In this document: one piece after another, positions 43,174 to 52,117 of the stretch
How the letters are laid out: each line of letters starts with the position of its first letter
Numbering within the stretch: position 1 is the first letter of the stretch
Origin: Vulcanococcus sp.
Lineage (GTDB): Bacteria; Cyanobacteriota; Cyanobacteriia; PCC-6307; Cyanobiaceae
Direction: 5' to 3'
DNA: 64,000 bases
Assembly: GCA_019264575.1 (NCBI GenBank)
Contig: JAHUZV010000017.1
Coordinates: 62,001-126,000, forward strand
Made by a program: the position numbers and the translations under genes
The notes under the pieces: generated by a model
What the model was told of the DNA's origin: nothing
The model's input: only the letters and a program-made list of their open reading frames with translations
The model's database searches: none

Positions 43174-44184
43174 TTATGCCTGAAGGAGCTGAGGCTGATC
43201 TCTCAGCATGTCAGCCGTGTGTCGGACTCCGCTTGGGAGGTCGATCGATGCCTTCCAACCCAAATTAGCCAGACGACTGACATCCAACAATTTTCGCGGG
43301 GTTCCGTCGGGCCGAGAAGAATCCCAATCGATTAATCCTGAGTAACCACATTGCTCAGCAACCAGCTCTGCCAGCTCGCGAATACTGAGATCAACGCCTG
43401 TACCAACGTTCAGGAATTGCAAAGGCAGGCCACTTTCATCACGGGGAGCAGCGCTTGAACTGGGATCCCACTTCTCCAAGCAGAACACAGCTGCAGATGC
43501 GAGATCATCAACATGAAGGAACTCGCGTCGCGGAGATCCTGTTCCCCAACACGTCACAACCGACATGGACTGTAGTGCCGCCTGAGAAAATCGACGGAGC
43601 AAAGCCGCCATCACATGGCTATCATTTGGATGATAGTTATCGCCAGGGCCATAAAGATTGGTAGGCATTATACTAATTGCATCGAAACCATGCTGCATAC
43701 GCAACGCACGGCAGAGTTGAATCCCAGCAATTTTGGCGACCGCATACCACTCATTGGTAGGCTCCAAAGCGCCAGTCATCAAAGCCTCCTCGCGAATCGG
43801 CTGCTCTGCAAATTTGGGATAGATACAACTGCTACCAAGGAAAAGGAGGCGTCGTACACCGCTCCGCCAGGCAGACTCGATCACATTATTCTGGATCTTC
43901 AGATTCTGGATCAGAAAATCAGCAGGATACGTAGCATTCGCATAAATCCCTCCGACCTTGGCAGCAGCCAGAACAACAACGGAGGGATGATTGATAGAGA
44001 ACCAATGCTCCACCGCTGCAGCGTCAAGGAGATCTAACTCCTGCCGAGACACGGTGAGTATCGAACCACCATGCTCCTTAGAACCATAACCAGCAGCAAC
44101 CAAGGCACGCACGATGGCCGAACCCGCCATACCTCGATGGCCAGCTACAAAAATTCGGTCAGAACGATCGATCAACATAGACAT
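43174..44184 (-). CDS. fcl: GDP-L-fucose synthase
   Basis: Fcl epimerises and reduces GDP-4-keto-6-deoxymannose to GDP-L-fucose. The 336-residue protein starts at ATG 44184 and shows RIFVAGHRGMAGSAIVRAL, VVLAAAKVGGIYANATYPAD, LFLGSSCIYPKFAEQPIREE, the catalytic NEWYAVAKIAGIQLC and MPTNLYGPGDNYHPNDSHVM. The ATG overlaps the gmd stop by one base (TGATG), consistent with coupled translation of the two GDP-fucose enzymes. Confidence 0.95.
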   Translation of the reverse strand: MSMLIDRSDRIFVAGHRGMAGSAIVRALVAAGYGSKEHGGSILTVSRQELDLLDAAAVEHWFSINHPSVVVLAAAKVGGIYANATYPADFLIQNLKIQNNVIESAWRSGVRRLLFLGSSCIYPKFAEQPIREEALMTGALEPTNEWYAVAKIAGIQLCRALRMQHGFDAISIMPTNLYGPGDNYHPNDSHVMAALLRRFSQAALQSMSVVTCWGTGSPRREFLHVDDLASAAVFCLEKWDPSSSAAPRDESGLPLQFLNVGTGVDLSIRELAELVAEQCGYSGLIDWDSSRPDGTPRKLLDVSRLANLGWKASIDLPSGVRHTADMLRDQPQLLQA

Positions 44185-45371
44185 CAATGTTCAGCCGCAC
44201 CCAAACGCGCTGGCGCCATTGCAGCAGGGTGGGCAGGTGGGTTCTCCATAGAACCAACGACCGGAAAGCCCTCACGCCTGAGCGTGGCTTCCTTAGCCGC
44301 TTCAATCTGATCGGCAACCACCATTTCTTCTACCAGTTGCTCCAGCGTGGTCGTTGGCTGCCACCCAAGGCGTGCATGGGCTCGGGCCGGGTCACCGAGG
44401 AGGGTTTCTACCTCAGCCGGTCGAAAATAGCGAGGATCAATTCTGACCACAATTGCACCGGTATCAACACGTCGACCTACCTCCTCCAAGCCTTCCCCTT
44501 CCCAGCGAATCGCTGGTAGGCCCTTTGGGGCCCAACCCAGTTGAGAAGCGCTGAGCTCGATAAAACGGCGCACACTTTCCTGACGACCCGTAGCAATCAC
44601 GAAGTCCTCTGGCTGCTCCTGTTGAAGCATCAGCCACTGCATTTCCACATAATCGCGCGCATGACCCCAATCTCGGAGAGCATCAAGGTTGCCCATATAC
44701 AGGCAATCATCGAGGCCTGCATCAATTCGAGCCAATCCTCGCGTGACCTTGCGGGTTACGAATGTTTCACCCCGACGAGGCGACTCATGATTAAAAAGTA
44801 TGCCGTTACAAGCATACATTCCATATGATTCGCGGTAATTAACCGTAATCCAATAGCCATATAACTTGGCGACGGCATAGGGGCTGCGAGGATAAAAAGG
44901 CGTCGTCTCACTCTGAGGAATCTCTTGCACAAGACCATAGAGCTCAGAAGTGCTCGCTTGATAGATGCGCGTATGGCTTGCAAGGCCTAGCAAACGAACT
45001 GCCTCTAGGATCCTCAGTGTGCCCAAGCCATCGCAGTTCGCCGTGTATTCCGGCTCTTCAAAACTGACCGCCACATGACTTTGAGCACCAAGATTATAAA
45101 TCTCATCGGGCTTAACAGATCCAATAATTCGTATCAGATTCGAGCTGTCAGTGAGGTCTCCATAGTGAAGAACCAGACGAGGGCTCTGATCATGTGGATC
45201 TTGATAGAGATGATCAATCCTCGCGGTATTAAAGCTGCTTGCCCGACGCTTAATGCCATGCACGACATACCCTTTCTCCAGCAACAACTCGGCCAGGTAG
45301 CTGCCATCCTGGCCAGTAATGCCTGTAATGAGGGCGACACGACCATTGAGAGCTTTCATCTGCGATTTCAT
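44184..45371 (-). CDS. gmd: GDP-mannose 4,6-dehydratase
   Basis: Gmd dehydrates GDP-mannose to the 4-keto-6-deoxy intermediate used by Fcl. The ~395-residue protein has [79 protein letters not shown] and the catalytic [20 protein letters not shown], then [19 protein letters not shown]. The C-terminal ~35 residues are Ala/Pro-rich and probably non-essential. Start ATG 45371 is used (ATG 45359 also possible). It follows hisS by ten bases, so a tRNA synthetase probably heads this sugar operon. Confidence 0.95.
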   Translation of the reverse strand: MKSQMKALNGRVALITGITGQDGSYLAELLLEKGYVVHGIKRRASSFNTARIDHLYQDPHDQSPRLVLHYGDLTDSSNLIRIIGSVKPDEIYNLGAQSHVAVSFEEPEYTANCDGLGTLRILEAVRLLGLASHTRIYQASTSELYGLVQEIPQSETTPFYPRSPYAVAKLYGYWITVNYRESYGMYACNGILFNHESPRRGETFVTRKVTRGLARIDAGLDDCLYMGNLDALRDWGHARDYVEMQWLMLQQEQPEDFVIATGRQESVRRFIELSASQLGWAPKGLPAIRWEGEGLEEVGRRVDTGAIVVRIDPRYFRPAEVETLLGDPARAHARLGWQPTTTLEQLVEEMVVADQIEAAKEATLRREGFPVVGSMENPPAHPAAMAPARLGAAEH

Positions 45372-45381
45372 GATCAAAGAC

Positions 45382-46671
45382 TCAAGAGGCTTGGGACAAG
45401 TGGACTAGAAGTTGCTGCACAGTAAGACGTTCCTCAGCCCCAGCAGCCTGCCCAGCGCGGAGATCTCGCATCAGAACCAGCCCCTCTCGAGCTTCATCAT
45501 CACCGATCACAAGAGCCCAGCGAGCACCTGACCGATCAGCCCGCTTGAATTGCTTGCCAAAGGCAGCGCCCGTGAGATCAAGCTCGATCGTGTATCCAAC
45601 CTGTCGCAACTGTCGGGCGACCTGAAGAGCCAGGAGCTCCCCCCGGTCACCTCGACTTACGACATAAATCTGTGCAGCCTCGATGGGTGCAGCTTCGGCC
45701 TTCGCTAGCAGGATCGCGAGGCGCTCCAGACCCAAGGCCCAGCCAATCGCCGGAGTGACAGGACCTCCCAACTGCTCCACCAAACCGTCGTAGCGACCAC
45801 CGCCACAAACCGTTGCCTGCGCACCGAGCTGAGTAGAAGTGATCTCAAAAGCAGTATGGCTGTAGTAATCGAGTCCCCGCACAAGACGAGGATTCAGCGT
45901 GTATGGAATACCAAGTAGTCGGAGTCCGTCGGTCACGCGAGCAAAGCGTGAACGGCTCTCATCACTGAGTTCTTCAATCAGCGTGGGGGCCTCTGCCAGC
46001 ATTGCCTGGGTCGCAGGGATCTTGGAATCCAGGATCCGCAGTGGATTGCGTTGCAAGCGCTCCTGGGAGTCAGGGTCAAGCTGTTCGCGGCGCTCGGTCA
46101 ACCATCCGACCAATTTGCTCCGATAACGAGCTCGGTCATCGCCGCTGCCCAGAGAATTGAGTTCCAGGGCCAAGCCCTCTACCCCAAGGTCCGCTAGCAG
46201 ATCCCAGGCGACAGCAATCGCTTCTACATCACTACGAGGGTCAGAAAAGCCCAGCATCTCCAGGCCAATCTGATGAAACTGCCTCTGCCTGCCGGCTTGT
46301 GGCCGTTCATAGCGGAACATCGGGCCGCTGTACCAGAGGCGCTGTGGACCTTGGCTGAGAAGACCATGCTGAATGGCAGCACGCACCACGGAAGCCGTGC
46401 CTTCCGGGCGCAACGTGCAGCTGCGGTCCCCTCGATCCATAAAGGTGTACATCTCCTTGCCAACCACATCAGTCGCCTCACCGATCCCACGAGAGAACAG
46501 TTCGGTGGACTCAAGCACCGGGGTACGGATCTCGGAGATGGCCGCCCGCTGGAAGTGCCGGCGCGCGGTGCTCTCAATACGCTGCCAGAGGGGCGTCTGC
46601 TGAGGCAGCAGATCAACCATCCCCCTCAAGCTCTGCAACTTTTCCACAGCCCAACGGCACTCTGCTGCCAT
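45382..46671 (-). CDS. hisS: histidyl-tRNA synthetase
   Basis: HisS charges tRNA-His. The 429-residue class II synthetase has [20 protein letters not shown] near the start, motif 2 [20 protein letters not shown] and [20 protein letters not shown] near 105-125, the histidine-specific [16 protein letters not shown] near 262, [15 protein letters not shown] near 288 and motif 3 [12 protein letters not shown] near 312. The C-terminal anticodon-binding domain follows. Start ATG 46671 leaves a 55-base gap to divergent galE. Downstream gmd begins ten bases after its stop. Confidence 0.95.
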   Translation of the reverse strand: MAAECRWAVEKLQSLRGMVDLLPQQTPLWQRIESTARRHFQRAAISEIRTPVLESTELFSRGIGEATDVVGKEMYTFMDRGDRSCTLRPEGTASVVRAAIQHGLLSQGPQRLWYSGPMFRYERPQAGRQRQFHQIGLEMLGFSDPRSDVEAIAVAWDLLADLGVEGLALELNSLGSGDDRARYRSKLVGWLTERREQLDPDSQERLQRNPLRILDSKIPATQAMLAEAPTLIEELSDESRSRFARVTDGLRLLGIPYTLNPRLVRGLDYYSHTAFEITSTQLGAQATVCGGGRYDGLVEQLGGPVTPAIGWALGLERLAILLAKAEAAPIEAAQIYVVSRGDRGELLALQVARQLRQVGYTIELDLTGAAFGKQFKRADRSGARWALVIGDDEAREGLVLMRDLRAGQAAGAEERLTVQQLLVHLSQAS

Positions 46672-46726
46672 CTTGCGGGATCGCAGTCCACCCCCACTTA
46701 ACCTGCTTCGCGAAGCCGGACGAGCT

Positions 46727-47758
46727 GTGGCGCATCTTCTGATCACTGGCGGCGCCGGCTTCATTGGCAGCCATACCTGCCTTGTCCTGCTGGAGGCTGG
46801 TCACAGTCTGGCGGTCCTCGACAACTTCACGAACAGTTCCCCCGAGTCCTTGAGGCGGGTGGTGGAGTTAGCCGGCCCAAGCGCCGGAAGGCGTCTGGAG
46901 GTGGTTCGGGGGGATGTACGAAGCCATGAGGATCTGAAGCAGGCCTTCGAAGTAGCCCCCGTGGATGGGGTCCTTCATTTCGCCGGACTCAAGGCAGTCG
47001 GAGAGTCCATGTCTCAACCGCTGCGCTACTGGGATACGAACGTCGGTGGCAGCCGCAGCCTGCTGTCAGCAATGGCGGCTCATGATTGCCGGACTTTGGT
47101 CTTCAGCAGCAGCGCCACGCTGTACGGCTACCCCGACACAGTGCCAATCCCGGAAAGCGCACCGGTTCGTCCCATTAATCCTTATGGGCACACCAAGGCA
47201 GCCGTGGAGCGCATGCTGGGGGATCTGGCGGCCAGCGAACCCGGCTGGCGCATCGCCTGCCTGCGCTATTTCAATCCCGTAGGAGCCCACCCCAGTGGAC
47301 GCATCGGCGAGGATCCCAATGGCATTCCCAACAACCTATTTCCGTTCATCAGCCAAGTAGCCGTGGGCCGGCGCGCGTGCTTAGACGTTTTCGGTGGTGA
47401 TTGGCCAACAGCCGATGGCAGCGGCGTGCGCGACTACATCCATGTGATGGATCTTGCCGAAGGCCATCTCGCAACCCTGGATGCCCTCCTGACTTCGGGT
47501 GAACAACTGCTGACTCTCAACCTAGGCAGCGGCCGGGGATACTCTGTTTTGGAAGTGATTAACACTTTTAGGGCCATCAGTGGCAAGGCGGTGCCCTACA
47601 CAATTGCTTCCCGGCGAGATGGCGACGCGGCAATCACCGTGGCTGATCCACAGCTTGCAGAACAAAGACTTGGCTGGAAAACCAAACGCAACCTCCACGA
47701 TATCTGCCGCGATGGATGGGCTTGGCAGCAGGCGAACCCCAAGGGCTACTCACGATGA
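46727..47758 (+). CDS. galE: UDP-glucose 4-epimerase
   Basis: GalE interconverts UDP-glucose and UDP-galactose. The 343-residue SDR begins [20 protein letters not shown], and has [54 protein letters not shown], the catalytic [14 protein letters not shown] and [21 protein letters not shown] use GTG 46727, where the first beta strand starts; a TTG at 46673 would overlap hisS. Its stop overlaps the ligase-like gene's ATG in ATGA. Confidence 0.93.
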   Translation: MAHLLITGGAGFIGSHTCLVLLEAGHSLAVLDNFTNSSPESLRRVVELAGPSAGRRLEVVRGDVRSHEDLKQAFEVAPVDGVLHFAGLKAVGESMSQPLRYWDTNVGGSRSLLSAMAAHDCRTLVFSSSATLYGYPDTVPIPESAPVRPINPYGHTKAAVERMLGDLAASEPGWRIACLRYFNPVGAHPSGRIGEDPNGIPNNLFPFISQVAVGRRACLDVFGGDWPTADGSGVRDYIHVMDLAEGHLATLDALLTSGEQLLTLNLGSGRGYSVLEVINTFRAISGKAVPYTIASRRDGDAAITVADPQLAEQRLGWKTKRNLHDICRDGWAWQQANPKGYSR

Positions 47759-48966
47759 AGGCTCTTCAACCGCTTCTACAAGAGAAACTCGCCATGCTCG
47801 ATCCATGGCTGGACTCTACTTTTCCCGTCGCGACAGCACTAATCTGTTCCAAACAGCACTTGGCAGGCTACAGCCTGCTAGCGGTCTATCTGCTGGTTCG
47901 CCTCCTACAGCGCAGCGATGCAGAGCCTTGGCGCTGGATCTTAATCAGCCTATTAGTAGTCAATTCAGGCTTAATCATCGAAGACCGCGACCTCAAGCCT
48001 GGAGGCGCCTCCGACTATCTCGTAGTAGCCCTCAGCTTCTCGGCAGGCCTCCAACGCAATTCGAAACAATGGCAACGGAGCATCGCCTGGATCGCCAGCT
48101 GCGCCATCCCGCTACTCGCGTTTTCACTCGCAGCAGGAGATCAGCTCATCTTGCTTAACACTGTTTCTTTTACGGGATTCAATATTAATAGGATCGGATT
48201 TTTGGCGGGATTGATCACGATTGCCGCCTATGCCCTATCGCAGCGCACGAAAGATCTTCATCAACGAGTTGGCGCTTGTTTCCTGCTCGCAGCCGCAGCG
48301 ATCGAGGCAATCCTGACCCAATCCCGCGCAGCCATCGCAGTGCCGGTTATTGCCATCGCAGCCGATCAACTCAGCAAAATCCGCTGGAGGCCGAAGCAAG
48401 CCATCATCACTTGCATTGCAGCATGTGTTCTTTGCGGCGGTGCTTTTCAGCTTTGGTACGGGGGCACCAATCCAGCCAACCAGGGAAATCGCATTGCCGA
48501 TTCGAACAGGGTAACCACCATTGTTTGCTGGATTCAGAACACATCCAAAACAAGGGAAAGCCTGATCTTCGGGAATGGATACGGTAAATCCATCCAAAAG
48601 AAATGCGGACCCGATCGGTTGCAGGCACTTACTGCTCGTGAAAAGCCTCTGGCCCATGCCCACAACCTGTATGTCCAAGTCTTTGGGGAAACAGGTTTAC
48701 TCGGCCTGATCCTCTTCGCCGCCCTAACCATTCAAGCGTTGAGGCAAGCGTGGGGAACTTCAACGAATGTCGAACAACATTTCACCAAACCCCTCACGAT
48801 CTACTTAGTACTCATGGCAATGGGTGCAACTTGGCACTCACTGCTCCTGAACCAAGTGCTCGTGGGCTACAGCCTCGCCGCCCTCACCGCAACGGATCGC
48901 GACCCTTCCGCTGCAGACGCAGCCACTCCAGCAACACCGCCAGGCGCAAGCGCACCACAAGGCTGA
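47755..48966 (+). CDS. O-antigen ligase-like polytopic membrane protein
   Basis: The 403-residue protein has around ten hydrophobic helices and a large exposed loop near residues 255-310 (NRIADSNRVTTIVCWIQNTS ... IFGNGYGKSIQKKCG, AHAHNLYVQVFGETGLLGLI). The H-N-x-Y/V-x-Q element before a GLLGL helix is typical of WaaL/Wzy-type glycan ligases and polymerases. It probably joins or polymerises surface-glycan units at the periplasmic side. It is translationally coupled to galE (ATGA). The last ~27 codons overlap antisense with the end of the GT2 gene; that tail (ADAATPATPPGASAPQG) is low complexity. Confidence 0.78.
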   Translation: MKALQPLLQEKLAMLDPWLDSTFPVATALICSKQHLAGYSLLAVYLLVRLLQRSDAEPWRWILISLLVVNSGLIIEDRDLKPGGASDYLVVALSFSAGLQRNSKQWQRSIAWIASCAIPLLAFSLAAGDQLILLNTVSFTGFNINRIGFLAGLITIAAYALSQRTKDLHQRVGACFLLAAAAIEAILTQSRAAIAVPVIAIAADQLSKIRWRPKQAIITCIAACVLCGGAFQLWYGGTNPANQGNRIADSNRVTTIVCWIQNTSKTRESLIFGNGYGKSIQKKCGPDRLQALTAREKPLAHAHNLYVQVFGETGLLGLILFAALTIQALRQAWGTSTNVEQHFTKPLTIYLVLMAMGATWHSLLLNQVLVGYSLAALTATDRDPSAADAATPATPPGASAPQG

Positions 48967-49777
48967 GCAACAAGCAACGGCGCCGCCAATCCAGGGGCTC
49001 AAACCGCCAAACGCGCACGCATTCAGAGACCAACGGCCGCATCGAGAGCCCGAGCACCTGCAGACGCTTCAATGGCTGATCACCGGCGATCGAAAGGCGA
49101 CCACCAACAATGCGGCGCTGCTTGCGCACTAGTTCAGGCCAGTCGCGTGCGGGATGGCGCACGACGGCCTGGGCCTCGAACAGCAGTAGGGCCCCAGCCG
49201 ACACGGCGCGATGGCAAAACTCGCGATCGCCACCGGAGTGGGTGCGGCGGTGAAAGCCACCCAGCTCTTGGAAGCAGGCCTGCGCCACGAACAGATTCGC
49301 CGTCACACCGAAGCCAGCGCGCCGCACCGTGCGCGCCTGATCGAAGCCCAGGATCTGATCGAGCTGCTCCCCGCCCGAGGGTTGCCCTAGCGTTTGAGGC
49401 TCCAGAACTATCCGCCCCGCCACCACTCGGCGATCCCGGTCTGTCCACTGCAACGCCTTCACGCCAGCCTGGATCCAGTCAGGATCCGGCTCGCAATCGG
49501 CATCGGTGAACGCCAGCACATCCACAGCCCAGCCCAACGCAGCCCGATTGCGCGCTCCATAGGAGCCTGGGTGGCGATGCACGATCACCTCCAACGGCAG
49601 CGGAAAGCTGGGCTGAGAGGGCCAGTCGTTGGAGCCGTTGTCCACCACCCGCACCTGCAGCCGTTCTCGCGGATAGCTCTGGCAGGCCAGGGCTTCCAGG
49701 CACCGCTGCAGCCGCTGCCAGTCGTTATAGACAGGAATCACAACGCCAACGGAAGGGAATAGCTCGCGGGCAGGCAT
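48884..49777 (-). CDS. family 2 glycosyltransferase
   Basis: The 297-residue GT-A enzyme has PSVGVVIPVYNDWQRLQRCL at the N-terminus, VVDNGSNDWPS near 45, HPGSYGARNRAALGWA near 68 and the DxD-type FTDADCEPDPDWI near 90, followed by GGFHRRTHSGGDREFCHRA. It transfers a sugar from a nucleotide donor, acting in the cytoplasm; donor and acceptor are unknown. The start at ATG 49777 overlaps the cca stop (ATGA). Its 3' end overlaps the convergent ligase-like gene by 83 bases. Confidence 0.88.
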   Translation of the reverse strand: MPARELFPSVGVVIPVYNDWQRLQRCLEALACQSYPRERLQVRVVDNGSNDWPSQPSFPLPLEVIVHRHPGSYGARNRAALGWAVDVLAFTDADCEPDPDWIQAGVKALQWTDRDRRVVAGRIVLEPQTLGQPSGGEQLDQILGFDQARTVRRAGFGVTANLFVAQACFQELGGFHRRTHSGGDREFCHRAVSAGALLLFEAQAVVRHPARDWPELVRKQRRIVGGRLSIAGDQPLKRLQVLGLSMRPLVSECVRVWRFEPLDWRRRCLLLSLVVRLRLAVLLEWLRLQRKGRDPLR

Positions 49778-51018
49778 CAGCGGCACTCCAGCTCCCGCAA
49801 GCGTTCAGCCCTCAACTCCCGCAAACGCGCCCCAACGGCAGGACCTGGTCGCATACCGGAGGCCAACAGCTCCCGGGCCGTCGTTCCGGCCTGAACATGG
49901 CGCCAGCGCAACCACCAGCGCAGCAGTGGCCTGCGCAACGGATCCCCACAGGCCAGCGCCATCGGAACCACGTGCTCAGGATCAGGCTGACGCTCGATCC
50001 ACTCGGTCCACCCAGCGGGAGTGCGCCCCTGGCACTGTTCGAGCGTCAGCTGGGCCGCCTGCTGGCGGAGCTGCACCAAAGACTTCAGCCAGCGCTGCTG
50101 ACGATGGGGCAACTGAAGACGCGCTGCCAACCCCACCGGATCATCGGCGCAGGCCATCAACACCGGCAGCAAGGGCAATTGCCAGCGCGTGGCGCGTTGC
50201 AAGGCCAACCGCCAATGGCGGCTGCGCTGCAGACCTGGATCCAACAGGGCCAGCCCACCCCACTGCTGCAAGCGTTGCAAAGCCTTGTCCCAGGGCTCGC
50301 GCTCAAGCAGCAGCTCAAGCTCCATCCGCAGCCTGGTCCCCAGGGCCGGGGGAGCCTGTTGCGGGAGGTCGCCCAGCTTCCAGGCCCAGGGCCAGCGCTG
50401 CAACACCGCCTCCACCTGCTCACGCGACGCCGCATCCAGTTCAAAGCCGAGCCGGGCTGCGTAACGCGCCGCCCGCAACAACCGAGTCGGATCCTCCAGA
50501 AGGCTGTTCCCATGCAGAAAACGCAGGCAACGGGCCGCCAGATCCGTTTGACCATGGTGGGGGTCGAGCAGCTGGACTCCGCCCCCGCCTGAATCCAACA
50601 ACAACGCGATGGCATTCACACTGAAATCGCGCCTGGCCAGGTCGTCATCGAGGCTCCCGGGCGACACGCATGGATTCTCGGCAGGAATGGGATAGGCCTC
50701 CTGGCGAGCCGAGGCCACATCGAGCAACCAGGTCTCAGCCTGCGGCAGCCCAACCTCCACAGCCACCGTGCCAAAGCTGCCGTGTTCACGAAACGCGCAG
50801 CGCGTACCTGGGGGCAAGAGGCTCGGCAAGCGTTCCACCAGCTCTCGCGCATTCCCCTCGAACACGAGATCCAGATCTGGCAAACCTCGCCAGGGATCCC
50901 GGTGATGGTGATGCAACAGCAGATCCCGGACAGCACCACCGACCAAGGCGAGACGACGGCCATTGGCTGCTGCCGCCAGGGCCGTCATCAACTCAGCGGG
51001 TACGTCGGGAATGTCCAT
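49777..51018 (-). CDS. cca: CCA-adding tRNA nucleotidyltransferase / poly(A) polymerase family
   Basis: The 413-residue protein belongs to class II tRNA nucleotidyltransferases that add or repair the tRNA 3'-CCA. The catalytic LALVGGAVRDLLL near residue 23 and DLDLVFEG near 49 form the active-site carboxylates. RRDFSVNAIALLLDSG and LLDPHHGQTDLAARCLRF, then DPTRLLRAARYAARLGFELD, are typical of the neck region. CCA is not encoded in the tRNA gene in this window, consistent with need for this enzyme, though the family also includes related specificities. Start ATG 51018 is eight bases from the upstream sulfotransferase stop. Confidence 0.88.
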   Translation of the reverse strand: MDIPDVPAELMTALAAAANGRRLALVGGAVRDLLLHHHHRDPWRGLPDLDLVFEGNARELVERLPSLLPPGTRCAFREHGSFGTVAVEVGLPQAETWLLDVASARQEAYPIPAENPCVSPGSLDDDLARRDFSVNAIALLLDSGGGGVQLLDPHHGQTDLAARCLRFLHGNSLLEDPTRLLRAARYAARLGFELDAASREQVEAVLQRWPWAWKLGDLPQQAPPALGTRLRMELELLLEREPWDKALQRLQQWGGLALLDPGLQRSRHWRLALQRATRWQLPLLPVLMACADDPVGLAARLQLPHRQQRWLKSLVQLRQQAAQLTLEQCQGRTPAGWTEWIERQPDPEHVVPMALACGDPLRRPLLRWWLRWRHVQAGTTARELLASGMRPGPAVGARLRELRAERLRELECR

Positions 51019-51025
51019 GACACCG

Positions 51026-52117
51026 TCACTCTCGGGGCAGGGAGCGGCGGGCCAACTCAGCGCGCAAAGTCTCCAGCCAGGGCTCGTCGAGGTGGAGATC
51101 GAGCAGATCTTCAAGCGCGATGGGCTCAGGCCACCGATCCAGCGGGGGACGTTCAGCAGGTTCGGACTGGACCGAATTAGAGCCCTCTAAGTGCACCGCA
51201 AAACTGGATGCCAGCCAATCCAGATCAGCTTGATGGCGCGCCTGGATCACGTGCTCAACCGCTGGATCCAGGTTCACTGGAGTTCCACGACCATCGCCGC
51301 GGCAGCGCTTCAGGCGCTGCCACTGACGCCAAAGCGCCTTGCTACGACGAAGGCTTCCATCCGCAGAGTGAGCTGGAAAGCGCAGCATCCACTCCTGCAT
51401 CGCCAAGAGTTCTTCCGCGCTGAACGATTCATTAACAGCCGCTTGCACGGGCGCAGCCGGAAGGGGGGAGTGATCGGGCAGTGCATGCTGAACTGTCTCC
51501 TGTAGATCCCGAACCACACAGCCCCGATGCAACTGCGTGCGATCGAATGGGCGCACGACGAGGTCATCGCCAAACACTTGCTGCCAAGCCTCCAAGCGTT
51601 GACGGATGCGATAGCGCCAACGATGCGGCCGAAACCGCCGAAAGCTGGTCGACAACCTGGCGTGTTGCTGCAGAGCTGAGCGAAAGAACGAGGATGGCGA
51701 GCGCACGTAGGCGATCACCTGAAAACGGTCGATGCCGAGGTCACTCCAGTCACGACGAAGCTGCTCAATCAGCTCAACACGAAAGGTCCAGAGATATTCG
51801 CTGGACAAAAACAGAGCATCCGGCCTGGTGCCCCACCGAGGTTGGAGGCGCCGATGCAGCAACGCCCGATAACGGGCCACATCGCGGGCGAAACGCCGGG
51901 GATCAGCCCGGTGCAGTTGCGACCAAACGCGAGGTAGCTCCTCGGGAGGCTCGTAAAGCGCGGCAATGCAACCGGCGGGCTCGGGTTTGCGGTAGGGGTT
52001 GGTGGGCAGCACACACCAATCGCTGGATCGAGCGCGCAGTCGTGTTGGCTTGATCGCAGCCTGAATCGCCGAAGAGCCCGTCTTCGGAGAACCGATATGC
52101 AGCACCAGTGTGGTCAT
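51026..52117 (-). CDS. sulfotransferase-like protein (type A)
   Basis: The 363-residue protein opens with TLVLHIGSPKTGSSAIQAAI, the PAPS 5'-phosphosulfate-binding loop, at about residues 3-22, and has FQVIAYVRSPSSFFRSALQQ near 135, matching the 3'-phosphate-binding R...S element. Family proteins move sulfate from PAPS onto sugars, lipids or proteins. It is related to the protein at 56656-57849, which has the same HIG-x2-KTGS-x-AIQ loop. The ATG overlaps the pcrA stop (ATGA) and cca follows by eight bases, an unusual setting between two housekeeping genes. Confidence 0.75.
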   Translation of the reverse strand: MTTLVLHIGSPKTGSSAIQAAIKPTRLRARSSDWCVLPTNPYRKPEPAGCIAALYEPPEELPRVWSQLHRADPRRFARDVARYRALLHRRLQPRWGTRPDALFLSSEYLWTFRVELIEQLRRDWSDLGIDRFQVIAYVRSPSSFFRSALQQHARLSTSFRRFRPHRWRYRIRQRLEAWQQVFGDDLVVRPFDRTQLHRGCVVRDLQETVQHALPDHSPLPAAPVQAAVNESFSAEELLAMQEWMLRFPAHSADGSLRRSKALWRQWQRLKRCRGDGRGTPVNLDPAVEHVIQARHQADLDWLASSFAVHLEGSNSVQSEPAERPPLDRWPEPIALEDLLDLHLDEPWLETLRAELARRSLPRE

